Assembly (NCBI RefSeq): GCF_009176645.1
Contig: NZ_AP019007.1
Coordinates: forward strand, 2,914,001 to 2,978,000
Source: Enterobacter oligotrophicus
Lineage (GTDB): Bacteria > Pseudomonadota > Gammaproteobacteria > Enterobacterales > Enterobacteriaceae
Length of the DNA stretch: 64,000 nt
Direction of reading: 5' to 3'
Shown here: piece by piece, positions 1-13,669 of the stretch
How the letters are laid out: each line of letters begins with the position of its first letter
Numbering within the stretch: the first letter of the stretch is position 1
The notes under the pieces: generated by a model
Database searches by the model: none
Told to the model about the DNA's origin: nothing
The model's input: only the letters and a program-made list of their open reading frames with translations
Translations under genes and position numbers: made by a program

Positions 1-24
1 CAGAGCGCTGAAGCGCGTCGCAAC

Positions 25-63
25 TGCTCTTTAACAATTTATCAGACAATCTGTGTGGGCACT
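25..63 (+). promoter_or_regulatory. rrn leader boxA and 5' arm of the 16S RNase III stem
   Basis: TGCTCTTTAACA at 25-36 matches the ribosomal boxA antitermination element bound by NusB/NusE. Bases 41-63 are complementary (one G-U pair) to bases 1732-1754 just after the 16S gene. The two arms form the long stem that RNase III cuts to release pre-16S. The rrn promoters lie upstream of the window. Confidence 0.85.
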
Positions 64-168
64 CAAAGTGACATGGATTCTTAACGTCGCAAGACGAAAA
101 ATGAATACCAAGTCTCTGAGTGAACATACGTAATTCATTACGAAGTTTAATTCACGAGCATCAAACTT

Positions 169-1710
<1,542 letters not shown>

Positions 1711-1779
1711 CCTTAAAGAACCTGCCTTTGCAGTGCTCACACAGATTGTCTGATGAAAAACAGCAGTAAAAATCTCTGC

Positions 1780-1856
<77 letters not shown>

Positions 1857-1937
1857 AATTTTCCCTGATACTGCGTTGCGGCAACGCTCACATACTGATG
1901 TATGTTTCGCGTTACCACGCCTTGTCTCAGGAAAAAT
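1857..1937 (+). repeat. long imperfect hairpin between spacer tRNAs
   Basis: The spacer between tRNA-Ile and tRNA-Ala is 106 bp, longer than the roughly 40 bp I recall for E. coli. Most of it is one imperfect inverted repeat. The outer arms are AATTTTCCCTGA (1857-1868) and TCAGGAAAAATT (1926-1937). The tip is CATAC/GTATG (1891-1895 and 1900-1904) around a four-base loop. It looks like a spacer insertion block that folds on itself in the precursor RNA; its function is unknown. Confidence 0.7.
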
Positions 1938-1962
1938 TACCGGTACAGAGATTGCAAACGAT

Positions 1963-2038
1963 GGGGCTATAGCTCAGCTGGGAGAGCGCCTGCTTTGCAC
2001 GCAGGAGGTCTGCGGTTCGATCCCGCATAGCTCCACCA
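1963..2038 (+). tRNA. alaT: tRNA-Ala (TGC anticodon)
   Basis: A 76-nt cloverleaf ending in CCA, starting GGGGCTATAGCTCAGC. The anticodon stem-loop contains TTTGCAC, giving anticodon TGC. It is the second spacer tRNA of the rrn operon. The symbol is by analogy with the E. coli Ile/Ala-type operons. Confidence 0.97.
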
Positions 2039-2099
2039 TCTTTTACTGCGAACACAAGAAAACTTCAGAGTGAACCTGAAAAGGTGCACTGCGAAGTTT

Positions 2100-2112
2100 T
2101 GCTCTTTAAAAA
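2100..2112 (+). promoter_or_regulatory. spacer boxA ahead of 23S
   Basis: TGCTCTTTAAAAA is a second boxA-type element, in the usual place between the spacer tRNAs and 23S. It supports antiterminated transcription through the large-subunit gene. Confidence 0.75.
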
Positions 2113-2208
2113 TCTGGATCAAGCTGAAAATTGAAACGACACACAGTTATGTGTGTTCGAGTCTCTCAAATTTTCGCAATCATGAAGTGAAACATCTTCG
2201 GGTTGTGA

Positions 2209-5112
<2,904 letters not shown>

Positions 5113-5178
5113 ACAACGCCGAAGATGTTTTGGCGGTGAGAGACGATATTTTCAGCCTGATACAGATTAAACAGAATT

Positions 5179-5298
5179 TGCCTGGCGGCTTTAGCGCGGT
5201 GGTCCCACCTGACCCCATGCCGAACTCAGAAGTGAAACGCCGTAGCGCCGATGGTAGTGTGGGGTCTCCCCATGTGAGAGTAGGGAACTGCCAGGCAT
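5179..5298 (+). rRNA. rrf: 5S ribosomal RNA
   Basis: A 120-nt 5S rRNA. The ends TGCCTGGCGGC and GCCAGGCAT pair to form the terminal helix. It is the last gene of the operon; no distal tRNA follows on the same strand, and a terminator lies 13 nt downstream. Confidence 0.98.
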
Positions 5299-5311
5299 CA
5301 ATTAAGAAGAA

Positions 5312-5339
5312 CCCCGTACCGTAAGGTGCGGGGTTTTTT
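5312..5339 (+). terminator. rrn operon intrinsic terminator
   Basis: Stem CCCCGTACC / GGTGCGGGG around a GTAA loop, followed by six T residues. A strong rho-independent terminator just after 5S. Confidence 0.93.
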
Positions 5340-5360
5340 GCTTTGTGCGTGATAAAACAT

Positions 5361-5429
5361 ACCGGATGGCGGCTTCGCCTTATCCGGCCTACAAACCCTG
5401 TAGGCCTGGTAAGCGCAGCGCCACCGGGC
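5361..5429. repeat. REP/BIME pair
   Basis: Two palindromic units in opposite orientation (5361-5392 and 5400-5429) with the GCCGGATGGCGGC...CCTTATCCGGC type sequence of enterobacterial REP elements. They lie between the rrn terminator and the convergent tRNA-Phe terminator. Confidence 0.85.
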
Positions 5430-5501
5430 ACGCCAGGCCACACGATCTCACTGGAAAAAGAAGCAGGAATAAAAGAGAAGAGATTTATAAACGCAGAAAA
5501 G

Positions 5502-5526
5502 CAAAAACCCAGCCATAGGCTGGGTT
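5502..5526 (-). terminator. terminator of the tRNA-Phe gene
   Basis: Read on the minus strand, AACCCAGCC / GGCTGGGTT forms a 9-bp stem with a 3-nt loop, followed by TTTTT. It lies 10 nt beyond the tRNA-Phe 3' end. Confidence 0.88.
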
Positions 5527-5536
5527 CTTTAAATAG

Positions 5537-5612
5537 TGGTGCCCGGACTCGGAATCGAACCAAGGACACGGGGATTTTCAATCCCCTGCTCTACCGACTG
5601 AGCTATCCGGGC
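5537..5612 (-). tRNA. pheU: tRNA-Phe (GAA anticodon)
   Basis: A minus-strand 76-nt cloverleaf starting GCCCGGATAGCTCAG, with TTGAAAATC in the anticodon arm (anticodon GAA) and encoded CCA. It lies upstream of yjdC-dsbD, as pheU does in E. coli, but here its 3' end faces an rrn operon. tRNA-Phe genes are common integration targets; I see no integrase nearby. Confidence 0.97.
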
Positions 5613-5622
5613 AACGGAGCGC

Positions 5623-5651
5623 ATTAAACCGCAATCAGGCACGAGCGTCAA
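5623..5651 (-). promoter_or_regulatory. promoter of the tRNA-Phe gene
   Basis: On the minus strand, -35 TTGACG (5646-5651) and -10 TTTAAT (5623-5628) are separated by 17 bp. A GC-rich discriminator (GCGCTCCGTT) follows just before the tRNA. Such discriminators are typical of stringently controlled stable-RNA promoters. Confidence 0.75.
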
Positions 5652-5781
5652 CAATATTTCGGGAAAAGCTGTTCAACTGCTTAACTTTGCGGCAATCTGT
5701 CCGTTTGCGCAGCGAAATTGCACAAATCTTCCAGACAGTCCCGGTTCAACGCGGCAATGCTGATAGCACGAGGAGGACAGT

Positions 5782-6627
5782 ATGGCGAACGACTGGCTTG
5801 AACTGCGTCAGCATGCAGATACAGGTATTGAAACCATTAAAGCGCACTTCGAAGGCCATGCCTACGATCCGCACTGGCATGATAGCTACCTGGCAGGCAT
5901 CACTCTCTCGGGTACGCAGCAATTTCACTGTCGGCGTGAGCGTCATCGAAGCCACCCAGGTGATGCGTTTTTACTGGAGCCTGGGGAGATTCATGACGGC
6001 GATGCGCCGGTGGAAGGCGGGTTTACTTATCTGACTTTTTATCTTGATGAGAGGTGGCTGACCAATACGCTGCACGGGCTATATGAATCCACGCCTGGAA
6101 GCTATTCGCTCCATTTTGCCCAAACGCTGACACGTGAGCCGCAGCTGGTACGCTCTATTGGTGATACCTTTGCCACGTTGCATAACGACGAGATGAAAAT
6201 TGTCCAGCAAAGCACGATGGATAATCTGCTTTCGCAGATCACTGCTCACTGCCACTGGCGCAAAAGAGTGCCGTCTCAGTTGCAAAGCGCTGCCGTGGCG
6301 CATCGTGCGCGGGATTATCTCTATGCCCATATGGGAGACAATGTTGGGTTGTCTGATCTTGCACGCGAGACGGGGACCGACCGTTTCACATTGACGCGCT
6401 GCTTTAAGCGCGAGTTTCATCTGGCACCGCATGCCTGGCTTATCCAGTTACGTCTGGCAAAGGCGCGGCAGTTACTGGCGCGAGGCGAACAGCCAGTTGA
6501 TGTCGCGGCGGAGGTCGGCTTTGCCGATCAAAGTCATCTGGGACGCTGGTTCCAGCGTGCGTATCGTATGTCCCCGGCGCAGTACCGTCGCTTGTGCACA
6601 AACCTTCCAGACGTTTCCAGAAAATAG
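5782..6627 (+). CDS. AraC-family transcriptional regulator with N-terminal cupin
   Basis: A 281-aa regulator. Residues about 20-100 look like an AraC-type cupin sensor (HWHDS and LEPGEIHDG motifs). Residues about 185-272 carry the two helix-turn-helix motifs of the family, ending in GFADQSHLGRWFQR and SPAQYRR. The ATG follows AGGAGG by 8 nt. A LysE-type exporter starts 37 bp downstream on the same strand, so the regulator probably controls that exporter in response to a small, perhaps amino-acid-like, ligand; this is inferred from the neighbour. I do not recognise an E. coli counterpart at this position, where E. coli has cadC next to pheU. The pair is therefore probably accessory. Confidence 0.85.
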   Translation: MANDWLELRQHADTGIETIKAHFEGHAYDPHWHDSYLAGITLSGTQQFHCRRERHRSHPGDAFLLEPGEIHDGDAPVEGGFTYLTFYLDERWLTNTLHGLYESTPGSYSLHFAQTLTREPQLVRSIGDTFATLHNDEMKIVQQSTMDNLLSQITAHCHWRKRVPSQLQSAAVAHRARDYLYAHMGDNVGLSDLARETGTDRFTLTRCFKREFHLAPHAWLIQLRLAKARQLLARGEQPVDVAAEVGFADQSHLGRWFQRAYRMSPAQYRRLCTNLPDVSRK

Positions 6628-6664
6628 CGGCACATTGATGGCTCTAACAATAAAGGAGCCACCT

Positions 6665-7255
6665 GTGAGTCTGATGCCCTTCCTGCTGTTCGCGTTTGTC
6701 GCCTCGATAACACCCGGACCAACGAATATCCTCGTTCTTACCAACAGTCAGCACTATGGTGTGAAAAATACCGTGCCTGCTATTCTGGGCGGGTGTATTG
6801 CGGCCAGCGCGATTGTGCTGATCTCCGGGGCGGGGGCAGGCGAAGTGCTGCGCCAGTTTCCACTGGTACGTCAGGTGATGAGCTGGACGGGCGTGCTGTG
6901 GCTAAGCTGGATGAGCTGGCAACTGTTCAGTGCACCCGCCGCCCGTCTCTCCTCTGAAAGCCAGATACGATTCACTGCACAGGCAGCGGCATTGTTGCAG
7001 ATCGTCAATCCTAAAACCTGGATGATGGCGCTGGCGGTCGTGAGCTTGTTTGCTCCCGCAAGCGATCATGCGCTACGGGATGTTGCGCTAATGGCACTGT
7101 GGTTCCTGGTTATCTCTATTGCGTGTCTGATGTGCTGGGCGTGGCTGGGGAAGGCGGTAAACCGGGTATTTCGCACCACCGTGGCGATGGTGCGATTTCA
7201 GCGTCTGATGGCGCTCTGCCTGTTCCTCTCCGCCTGGGCGGGGATACTGGTTTAA
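6665..7255 (+). CDS. LysE/RhtB-family amino-acid exporter
   Basis: A 196-aa integral membrane protein starting at GTG, 8 nt after AAGGAG. An upstream extension of the frame would run inside the AraC gene and has no ribosome site. The family signature is at the N-terminus ([16 protein letters not shown], residues about 11-26), followed by glycine-rich and hydrophobic segments consistent with five or six membrane helices; the NPKTWMM motif lies mid-protein. LysE/RhtB proteins export amino acids or related compounds by proton exchange. The substrate here is unknown. It is probably co-transcribed with the AraC regulator. Its TAA stop shares TTAA with the stop of convergent yjdC. Confidence 0.85.
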   Translation: MSLMPFLLFAFVASITPGPTNILVLTNSQHYGVKNTVPAILGGCIAASAIVLISGAGAGEVLRQFPLVRQVMSWTGVLWLSWMSWQLFSAPAARLSSESQIRFTAQAAALLQIVNPKTWMMALAVVSLFAPASDHALRDVALMALWFLVISIACLMCWAWLGKAVNRVFRTTVAMVRFQRLMALCLFLSAWAGILV

Positions 7256-7827
7256 GTCAGCGCACCACCCATACGGCATTGTGCAAAGCGCAGAATGTCT
7301 TCCGCCAGACGGTGCGCCGTATCCACATCTGCCTGGCTACGGTTCACCAGCATGCGGCTCAGGCAGCCTTCCAGTACCAGCTCCATTTGTTTTGCCACCA
7401 TCGCCGGATCGTCCACTTCCAGCGTGGTCAGCAGTTCATGGGTGAAGTCATGAGCAGCACGTTTTTGCTGATCCGCCAGCTGATGGATCGGATGCCCTGG
7501 GTCAGGGTAGAACGTACAGGCCGCAATAAACAGGCAGCCCGGATAGCGATTGTTGCTTACACATTCACTCAGGGCGGTATAGCGCGCCAGCAGCTTTTGC
7601 TCTGCTGTCAGCTCTTCATTCAACATCAACTGCCTGCGCCAGATATCAACCTGCTGGCTAAGATAGCGCAGGGCATCGTAAAGCAGCGCCTCTTTGTCGG
7701 GCCAGAAGCGTTTAAGCTCGTCCAGAGGGTAATCGATACGGTCGGCGACCATCTCAAGCGTGGTGCTGGCGATCCCTTGAATCTCAAGTAATTGCAGGGC
7801 TTGTCCCAGTACGTCTTCGCGTTGCAC
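7252..7827 (-). CDS. yjdC: TetR-family regulator YjdC
   Basis: A 191-aa TetR-like protein that matches E. coli YjdC closely along its length, including the [22 protein letters not shown] segment. The N-terminal 45 residues form the DNA-binding HTH ([21 protein letters not shown]). The start is GTG at 7827, because GGAGGAG lies 6 nt upstream; an ATG eight codons further up lacks a ribosome site. It lies 48 bp downstream of dsbD on the same strand, as in E. coli, and is probably in that operon. Its regulatory targets are not known to me. Confidence 0.92.
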   Translation of the reverse strand: MQREDVLGQALQLLEIQGIASTTLEMVADRIDYPLDELKRFWPDKEALLYDALRYLSQQVDIWRRQLMLNEELTAEQKLLARYTALSECVSNNRYPGCLFIAACTFYPDPGHPIHQLADQQKRAAHDFTHELLTTLEVDDPAMVAKQMELVLEGCLSRMLVNRSQADVDTAHRLAEDILRFAQCRMGGALT

Positions 7828-7875
7828 GGTTTTCTCCTCCGCTATTCCCACGGTTTCTCCCGTTTAAAGTGTTGT

Positions 7876-9564
7876 TTACGGTTGGCGATCGCGCAAATGT
7901 GCGCTGAATGCCGTTGCGTCCATAAACCCGGTTACACGCTGCATCGGTTGCTCTTCGCCTCGTTCATTGAAGAACAGAATAGTCGGCAGGCCGAGCACGT
8001 TAAGGTGCTTCAGTAGCGCTTTATCCTGCACATTATTTGCCGTGACGTTCGCCTGCAGCAGAACGGTCTCTTTCAGTGCGCTTTGTACCTGTGGATCGCT
8101 AAAGGTATATTTTTCAAACTCTTTGCAGGCCACACACCAGTCAGCATAGAGATCGAGCATTACCGGTTTGCCATTGGCCCGCGCCAGTGCGATGTTCAGT
8201 TCATCTACGTTCTTAACCTGTGTGAAGCTCAAATGCGACTGGGTTTGGGTGGCCGGTGTACCAAATGCCCAGTCCTGAAGCGGTCGCACACTCACCAGTG
8301 TGGCGGCGAGCATGAGGATTTGCACCAGACGCATCCACGGTTTTTTCGCCCCCAGGCTGACGATAAATGCCCAGCCGAAGAACGCAACACCGAGCATTGC
8401 CCACAGCCGCATGCCCCACACGTCACCAATGATGCGCTCCAGCAGGAACACCGGTAGCGCCAGAATGACAAAGCCAAACGCGGTTTTTACCGTCTCCATC
8501 CACGGGCCGCTCTTCGGCAGCAGTCGGTTGCCAAACACCGTCACCAGGATCAGCGGCAGACCCATGCCCAGCGCGTAGAGGTATAACGTACCGCCGCCGA
8601 GCCACATATTGCCGCTCTGGGCGATGTACAACAGGATGGCGCTGAGCGGGGCTGTGGTGCATGGCGAGCAAATTAACCCGGCAATCGCGCCCATCGCAAA
8701 TACACCGCCTGCAGAGCCTCCCTGCTGACGGTTACTCAGCAGGGTTAAACGGGTTTGCAGGGAAGATGGCAACTGCAGCGTGAACAGGCCAAACATCGAC
8801 AGGGCCAGCAGGATAAACACCGCCGACAGGCCAATGAGCACATAAGGGTGCTGGAGTGCTGCCTGAAACTGGAGTCCGGCCGCGGCGACCACCAGGCCAA
8901 GCGCGGTGTAGGTCAGCGCCATACCTTGCACATAGATGAAGGCCAGCAGCAGTGCGCGTGCGGTCGAGAGACGTTGCTTACCGCCAAGCACAATCCCGGA
9001 AATCAGCGGGTACATTGGCAGTACGCACGGCGTAAAGGCAATGCCGATGCCGATCAGTAAAGCCCAGAGTGCAGAGAAGGGAAGATCTGCGCGGTCTTCG
9101 CCTTTCTTCTCAGGAAGGGGAGGGGAAACAGCGGCGGCGTTGACTTCACTGAGCGGAACCACTTTCGTTTCCGGCGGATAGCAGAAGCCTGCATCGGCAC
9201 AGCCCTGATACGTCACGGTCAGCGTCGCACCTTTACCGGCCTGAACCACCGTAACGGGAACGCTTAAGCGCTGGCGATAGATTTCGCTTTTGCCATAGAA
9301 CTCGTCTTCGTGCCATTCGCCAGCGGGCATCTGCAGTGCGCCCACGTTAGCCTTTGCAGGCGTGATGCTCACCTGCTTGCGGTAGAGGTAATAACCCTCT
9401 TTCACCTGCCAGGTCAGGCTGAGATCGTGCTGATTTTGCTGAAAGTCGAAAACAAATGCCCGATCGGCAGGGATAAAATTCGAACGGCCGGGAGCATCAA
9501 ATAACCCGGCAAATACTGACGTGCTGCACAGCAGCAGGATCAGCGTAAGGACGCGTTGAGCCAT
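7876..9564 (-). CDS. dsbD: thiol:disulfide interchange protein DsbD
   Basis: A 562-aa inner-membrane reductase that carries electrons from cytoplasmic thioredoxin to periplasmic DsbC, DsbG and CcmG. Signal peptide residues 1-19 (cut before GLFDAPGR). The alpha domain has the Cys122/Cys128 pair ([10 protein letters not shown]). The central eight-helix beta domain has its two cysteine motifs ([10 protein letters not shown] and ICSPCTTAP). The C-terminal thioredoxin-like gamma domain has [11 protein letters not shown]. All six redox cysteines are present. The start overlaps the end of cutA by 25 nt, so translation is probably coupled, as in E. coli. Confidence 0.98.
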   Translation of the reverse strand: MAQRVLTLILLLCSTSVFAGLFDAPGRSNFIPADRAFVFDFQQNQHDLSLTWQVKEGYYLYRKQVSITPAKANVGALQMPAGEWHEDEFYGKSEIYRQRLSVPVTVVQAGKGATLTVTYQGCADAGFCYPPETKVVPLSEVNAAAVSPPLPEKKGEDRADLPFSALWALLIGIGIAFTPCVLPMYPLISGIVLGGKQRLSTARALLLAFIYVQGMALTYTALGLVVAAAGLQFQAALQHPYVLIGLSAVFILLALSMFGLFTLQLPSSLQTRLTLLSNRQQGGSAGGVFAMGAIAGLICSPCTTAPLSAILLYIAQSGNMWLGGGTLYLYALGMGLPLILVTVFGNRLLPKSGPWMETVKTAFGFVILALPVFLLERIIGDVWGMRLWAMLGVAFFGWAFIVSLGAKKPWMRLVQILMLAATLVSVRPLQDWAFGTPATQTQSHLSFTQVKNVDELNIALARANGKPVMLDLYADWCVACKEFEKYTFSDPQVQSALKETVLLQANVTANNVQDKALLKHLNVLGLPTILFFNERGEEQPMQRVTGFMDATAFSAHLRDRQP

Positions 9565-9863
9565 GAGAGATAATCGTTATCGCCGTGGACCACTGGCAGC
9601 ACCAGCAGCTCTGGGGTTTGGTAAGGATGATGAGACTTGAGGCAATCGAGAAGAGCCTGCTGGTTCGCCAGATTGGTTTTGAGCAGCATCTGGACTTCGT
9701 ACTCCTGCTCCAGCTTGCCTTCCCAGTAATAGAGGGAGGTCGCACCAGGGAGAAGTGTGACGCAGGCTGCCAGTTTGTCGGCCAGCACTTTGGCGGCGAG
9801 ATCCTGGGCAGAGGCTTCATCCGGGGCGGTACACAGTACAACAACAGCATCAGGCGTGTTCAC
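9540..9863 (-). CDS. cutA: divalent-cation tolerance protein CutA
   Basis: A 107-aa CutA1-family protein, slightly shorter at the N-terminus than E. coli CutA (112 aa). Core motifs [26 protein letters not shown] and [10 protein letters not shown] are intact. CutA forms trimers with a PII-like ferredoxin fold and is linked genetically to copper and other divalent-metal tolerance; its molecular role is still unclear. It is first in the cutA-dsbD-yjdC cluster, with a GAGGTC ribosome site a few bases upstream. Confidence 0.95.
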   Translation of the reverse strand: MNTPDAVVVLCTAPDEASAQDLAAKVLADKLAACVTLLPGATSLYYWEGKLEQEYEVQMLLKTNLANQQALLDCLKSHHPYQTPELLVLPVVHGDNDYLSWLNASLR

Positions 9864-9924
9864 AAGTTGACCTCCTCATCACGAAAGTCTTCACTATATC
9901 ACGCAAGGCGATTGCTCATTAATG

Positions 9925-9949
9925 AAACGGGCCGCAGAGCGGCCCGTTT
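9925..9949. terminator. hairpin between dcuA and cutA
   Basis: An 11-bp stem AAACGGGCCGC / GCGGCCCGTTT with a 3-nt loop. A T-rich run follows on the plus strand, but only TTTCATT on the minus strand, in the direction of dcuA transcription. It probably still terminates dcuA, since the cutA promoter must lie in the same 113-bp gap. Confidence 0.6.
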
Positions 9950-9976
9950 TTAACTTTTTTTACCATCAGTAACCAT

Positions 9977-11278
9977 TTACAGCACAACGCCACCGATGAT
10001 AAAGCCGAGGATAACGCAAAGCGAAATCGCGACCACACCAGGGATCAGGAAGGCGTGGTTAAACACGTACTTACCGATGCGCGTTGAGCCGGTGTCATCC
10101 ATTTCAACCGCTGCCAGCAGGGTTGGATAGGTTGGCAGAACGAACAATGCAGAAACCGCCGCGAAAGAGGCAATCGCCGTCAGTGGTGACACGCCCAGCA
10201 TCAGTGCCGCAGGCATCAGCGCTTTGGTAGTCGCTGCCTGGGAGTAGAGCAGGGTGGCGGCAAAGAACAGCACCACCGCCAGCAGCCACGGGTAGTTGTG
10301 CAGCAGGTCGCCCGCAACGGTCTGGATATCGCTGATGTGTGCCTTCACGAAAGTGTCACCGAGCCATGCCACGCCCAGCACACACACGCAGGCGCTCATA
10401 CCTGATTTAAAGGTGCTGGCGTTCAGCACTTCGCTGGTGTCGATTTTACAGGTAATGCTAATCAGCGTGGCGATGGTCAGCATGAATACCACGATCGCTT
10501 CGTTACGCGGCAGAACCGGGTTCTGGATCAGGCCCACGGTGTCACTGATGGCGGTTGCGTAGAACATCACTGCGACAATGCCGATCAGGAACAGCACCAC
10601 AGAGCGTTTCGCGTGTGGTTTCAGCTCAAAGACCTGGCTACCGCGCAGCTTCACTTCGCCTTTCGCCAGACGCTCCTGGTAAACCGGATCGTCTTTCAGT
10701 TCTGCGCCGAGGAAGTTACACAGCACAGCGGTTATCATCACGGCAATCAGGGTGACCGGAATACAGATCGCCAGCAGCGTCAGATAGCTCACGCCCATCG
10801 GCTCAAGAATTCCCGCGAAGAAAACCACGGCGGCAGAAATTGGCGAGGCAGTAATCGCAATCTGTGACGCTACGACGGCAATGGAGAGCGGACGGGACGG
10901 GCGAATGCCCTGCTCTTTTGCCACTTCGGTAATCACCGGCAGCGTGGAGAAGGCGGTGTGGCCAGTACCGGCAAGAATGGTCATAAACCATGTCACCAGC
11001 GGAGCAAGGAAGGTGATGTATTTTGGATGGCGGCGCAGCATCCGCTCCGCCAGGCTCACCAGGTAGTCCATACCGCCTGCGACCTGCATGGCCGCGATAG
11101 CAGCAATAACTGCCATGATGATTTCGATGACGTCAAACGGGATTGCGCCGGGTTTAATCTGAAAGATAAGGGTAAGAACGAGCACCCCGAGGCCACCGGC
11201 AAAACCGATGCCAATCCCTCCGAGTCTTGCTCCCAGGTAAATCGCCAACAAGACGATGACGAGTTCTGCTCCAAACAT
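9977..11278 (-). CDS. dcuA: anaerobic C4-dicarboxylate transporter DcuA
   Basis: A 433-aa inner-membrane antiporter for aspartate, fumarate, malate and succinate; same length as E. coli DcuA, with the same start region (LLAIYLGARLGGIGIGFAGG). Conserved segments ITASPISAAVVF, MSACVCVLGVAWLGDTF and LLYSQAATTKALMPAA are present, among about ten membrane helices. It lies downstream of aspA on the same strand; the pair imports aspartate and deaminates it to fumarate. A terminator hairpin stands between aspA and dcuA, so dcuA probably also has its own promoter. Confidence 0.97.
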   Translation of the reverse strand: MFGAELVIVLLAIYLGARLGGIGIGFAGGLGVLVLTLIFQIKPGAIPFDVIEIIMAVIAAIAAMQVAGGMDYLVSLAERMLRRHPKYITFLAPLVTWFMTILAGTGHTAFSTLPVITEVAKEQGIRPSRPLSIAVVASQIAITASPISAAVVFFAGILEPMGVSYLTLLAICIPVTLIAVMITAVLCNFLGAELKDDPVYQERLAKGEVKLRGSQVFELKPHAKRSVVLFLIGIVAVMFYATAISDTVGLIQNPVLPRNEAIVVFMLTIATLISITCKIDTSEVLNASTFKSGMSACVCVLGVAWLGDTFVKAHISDIQTVAGDLLHNYPWLLAVVLFFAATLLYSQAATTKALMPAALMLGVSPLTAIASFAAVSALFVLPTYPTLLAAVEMDDTGSTRIGKYVFNHAFLIPGVVAISLCVILGFIIGGVVL

Positions 11279-11340
11279 AAGTGCCTACCTTGTTTATTAA
11301 CAAGTTGATATTGAAATGTTGTGTAATTGGTAATGCTTAA

Positions 11341-11372
11341 AAAGAAAAAAGGCACGTCACAAGTGACGTGCC
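11341..11372 (-). terminator. intrinsic terminator after aspA
   Basis: On the minus strand, GGCACGTCAC / GTGACGTGCC with a 2-nt TT loop is followed by TTTTTTCTTT. It lies 24 bp past the aspA stop and upstream of dcuA. Confidence 0.88.
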
Positions 11373-11395
11373 TTTCGGAAGCCTAGCCTGAACGG

Positions 11396-12832
11396 TTACT
11401 GTTCGCTTTCATCGGTATATCGTTTCGCTTTATATGCCGGGTGCATCAGATTTTGCGCCGAGAAGATATCGTCCAGTTCGGCTTCAGTCAACAGCCCGCG
11501 CTCCAGAACGACTTCACGTACGCTTTTACCGGTTTCGGCACAAATCTTACCGACGATGTCGCCGTTATGGTGGCCGATGAACGGGTTGAGGTAGGTAACA
11601 ATCCCAATGGAGTTGAACACATAGCCTTCACACACGGATTTGTTCGCAGTGATACCGTTAATACATTTTTCCAGCAGGTTGTAGCAGGCATTGGTCAGGA
11701 TGTGGATAGACTCAAACATCGCCTGGCCAATCACTGGCTCCATCACGTTCAGCTGCAGCTGACCGGCTTCAGAGGCCATGGTCACGGTGGTGTCGTTACC
11801 GATGACTTTGAAGCAAACCTGGTTCACCACTTCTGGTACAACCGGGTTCACTTTGGCTGGCATGATGGACGAACCGGCCTGCAATTCTGGCAGGTTGATT
11901 TCGTTCAGGCCAGCGCGCGGGCCGGAAGAGAGCAGGCGCAGGTCGTTACAGATTTTAGACAGTTTCACCGCCAGACGTTTCAGGGCGCTGTGTACCATGA
12001 CGTACGCGCCGCAGTCAGACGTTGCTTCAATCAGGTCTTCTGCAGGCACTACCGGCAGATTAGAAACTTCAGCTAGCTTCTGTACCGCCAGTTGCTGGTA
12101 GCCGTCTGGGGTGTTCAGGCGTGTACCGATGGCGGTTGCGCCGAGGTTCACTTCCAGTAACAGTTCAGACGTGCGCAGCAGGTTTTTGGTTTCTTCATTC
12201 AGCAGCACGTTAAACGCGTGGAACTCCTGACCGAGGGTCATTGGAACCGCGTCCTGCAATTGGGTACGACCCATTTTCAGAATGTCCTGGAACTCAACCG
12301 CTTTACGCTGGAAGCCATCGCCCAGTTGATTGATCGCATCGACCAGTTTCACCACCGAGGCGTATACCGCAATGCGGAAGCCGGTAGGGTAGGCGTCGTT
12401 AGTGGACTGGCATTTATTAACGTGGTCGTTCGGGTTGAGGTACTGGTATTCACCTTTTTGATGACCCATCAGCTCCAGGCCGATGTTTGCCAGCACTTCG
12501 TTGGTATTCATGTTGACGGAAGTACCCGCGCCGCCCTGATAGACGTCAATCGGGAACTGATCCATGCATTTGCCGTTGTTCAGCACTTCATCGCAGGCGG
12601 CGATAATCGCATTTGCAGCGCTTTTGGGGATGGTCTGCAGCTCTTTATTTGCCATTGCTGCCGCTTTCTTAACCATAACCATGCCACGTACAAATTCAGG
12701 GATGTCGCTGATTTTGCTGTTGCTGATGTAGAAGTTTTCAATCGCTCTCAGAGTGTGAATACCATAGTAGGCATCCGCTGGAACTTCCCTGGTACCCAAC
12801 AAATCTTCTTCGATACGAATGTTGTTTAACAT
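11396..12832 (-). CDS. aspA: aspartate ammonia-lyase (aspartase)
   Basis: A 478-aa enzyme that converts L-aspartate to fumarate and ammonia; member of the aspartase/fumarase superfamily and a homotetramer. The signature catalytic loop [12 protein letters not shown] is intact, as are NECLAN-type ([13 protein letters not shown]) and [10 protein letters not shown] motifs. The start is at ATG 12832 ([13 protein letters not shown]), matching E. coli, with an AGAAGG ribosome site 7 nt upstream; a longer frame upstream lacks support. It feeds fumarate to the frd complex encoded later in the window. A CRP-like site lies 187 bp upstream. Confidence 0.98.
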   Translation of the reverse strand: MLNNIRIEEDLLGTREVPADAYYGIHTLRAIENFYISNSKISDIPEFVRGMVMVKKAAAMANKELQTIPKSAANAIIAACDEVLNNGKCMDQFPIDVYQGGAGTSVNMNTNEVLANIGLELMGHQKGEYQYLNPNDHVNKCQSTNDAYPTGFRIAVYASVVKLVDAINQLGDGFQRKAVEFQDILKMGRTQLQDAVPMTLGQEFHAFNVLLNEETKNLLRTSELLLEVNLGATAIGTRLNTPDGYQQLAVQKLAEVSNLPVVPAEDLIEATSDCGAYVMVHSALKRLAVKLSKICNDLRLLSSGPRAGLNEINLPELQAGSSIMPAKVNPVVPEVVNQVCFKVIGNDTTVTMASEAGQLQLNVMEPVIGQAMFESIHILTNACYNLLEKCINGITANKSVCEGYVFNSIGIVTYLNPFIGHHNGDIVGKICAETGKSVREVVLERGLLTEAELDDIFSAQNLMHPAYKAKRYTDESEQ

Positions 12833-13018
12833 GTGAACCTTCTTTTCAAGCTGCCGATGGATTGTACTAAACACACAGTATATATGTGGTTTTGAATATT
12901 TTCTGACCGACGATTATTCCCTCAATCAGCCAGATGTTCGAGATCATATGCTGATGATAGCGAATTGCCGTAATCTGGATCACTTATTATCGTCCCGATC
13001 CCATGATAATTATTAATC

Positions 13019-13034
13019 TGTGAAATGAGTCACC
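13019..13034. promoter_or_regulatory. CRP-like site in the aspA-fxsA divergent region
   Basis: TGTGA-AATGAG-TCACC matches the CRP consensus TGTGA-N6-TCACA with one mismatch. The 335-bp gap between aspA and fxsA (12833-13167) is AT-rich and holds no gene that I can see. E. coli aspA is known to be CRP-dependent, so control of aspA, and possibly fxsA, is a reasonable inference. Confidence 0.55.
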
Positions 13035-13167
13035 GCTTTAATATTTCCGAAAAAAATATCCGTGCAAACCGATTGAATTTTGGCTAACCGTCACCATCTC
13101 TTACAGACGCGCTTCGCGAACACATTCAGACAGGGGCCCTATGGCACCTGCCACACAGGAGATGCCA

Positions 13168-13632
13168 GTGCGCTGGATACCGTTTATTGCTTTCTTTCTC
13201 TATGTTTACATTGAGATTTCCATTTTCATCCAGGTTGCTCATGTGCTGGGCGTCCTGCTGACGCTGATTCTGGTGATTTTCACCTCCGTCATCGGCATGT
13301 CGCTGGTGCGTAATCAGGGTTTCAAAAACTTCTTGTTAATGCAGCAGAAGATGGCCGCAGGCGAAAGCCCGGCAGCCGAGATGATCAAAAGCGTATCGCT
13401 GATTATTGCGGGCCTGCTGCTTATTCTGCCGGGCTTCTTCACCGACTTCCTCGGCCTTTTACTGCTTTTGCCGCCGGTGCAAAAACATCTGACCATGAAG
13501 CTGTTGCCGCATTTGCGCTTTAGCCGTATGCCGGGCGGAGGCTTCAGTACAGGGCCAGGCGATACCTTCGACGGGGAGTATCAGCGCAAGGATGAACAGC
13601 GCGACCGTTTAGATCATAAAGACGATCGGTGA
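13168..13632 (+). CDS. fxsA: membrane protein FxsA
   Basis: A 154-aa inner-membrane protein matching E. coli FxsA (suppressor of F exclusion of phage T7, 158 aa). Three or four hydrophobic segments (residues about 2-18, 23-46, 77-100) are followed by a charged C-terminal tail rich in Gly, Arg and Asp (GEYQRKDEQRDRLDHKDDR). The start is GTG at 13168, with AGGAG 6 nt upstream and the MRW-type N-terminus of the family; an ATG nine codons earlier has no ribosome site. Overproduction in E. coli relieves PifA exclusion; the normal role is unknown. Confidence 0.92.
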   Translation: MRWIPFIAFFLYVYIEISIFIQVAHVLGVLLTLILVIFTSVIGMSLVRNQGFKNFLLMQQKMAAGESPAAEMIKSVSLIIAGLLLILPGFFTDFLGLLLLLPPVQKHLTMKLLPHLRFSRMPGGGFSTGPGDTFDGEYQRKDEQRDRLDHKDDR

Positions 13633-13639
13633 TTTTTTT

Positions 13640-13669
13640 GCCCGGTGGCGCTTCGCTTACCGGGCCTAC
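13640..13669. repeat. REP element overlapping the yjeH stop
   Basis: One palindromic unit GCCCGGTGGCG...CTTACCGGGCC between convergent fxsA and yjeH. The yjeH TAG stop (13666-13668) lies inside it. Confidence 0.8.

Noticed and set aside
5537-6627. Integrative element at tRNA-Phe
   Set aside because: No integrase, no direct repeat of the tRNA 3' end was found, and the AraC-LysE genes lie on the 5' side of the tRNA, not at its 3' end.
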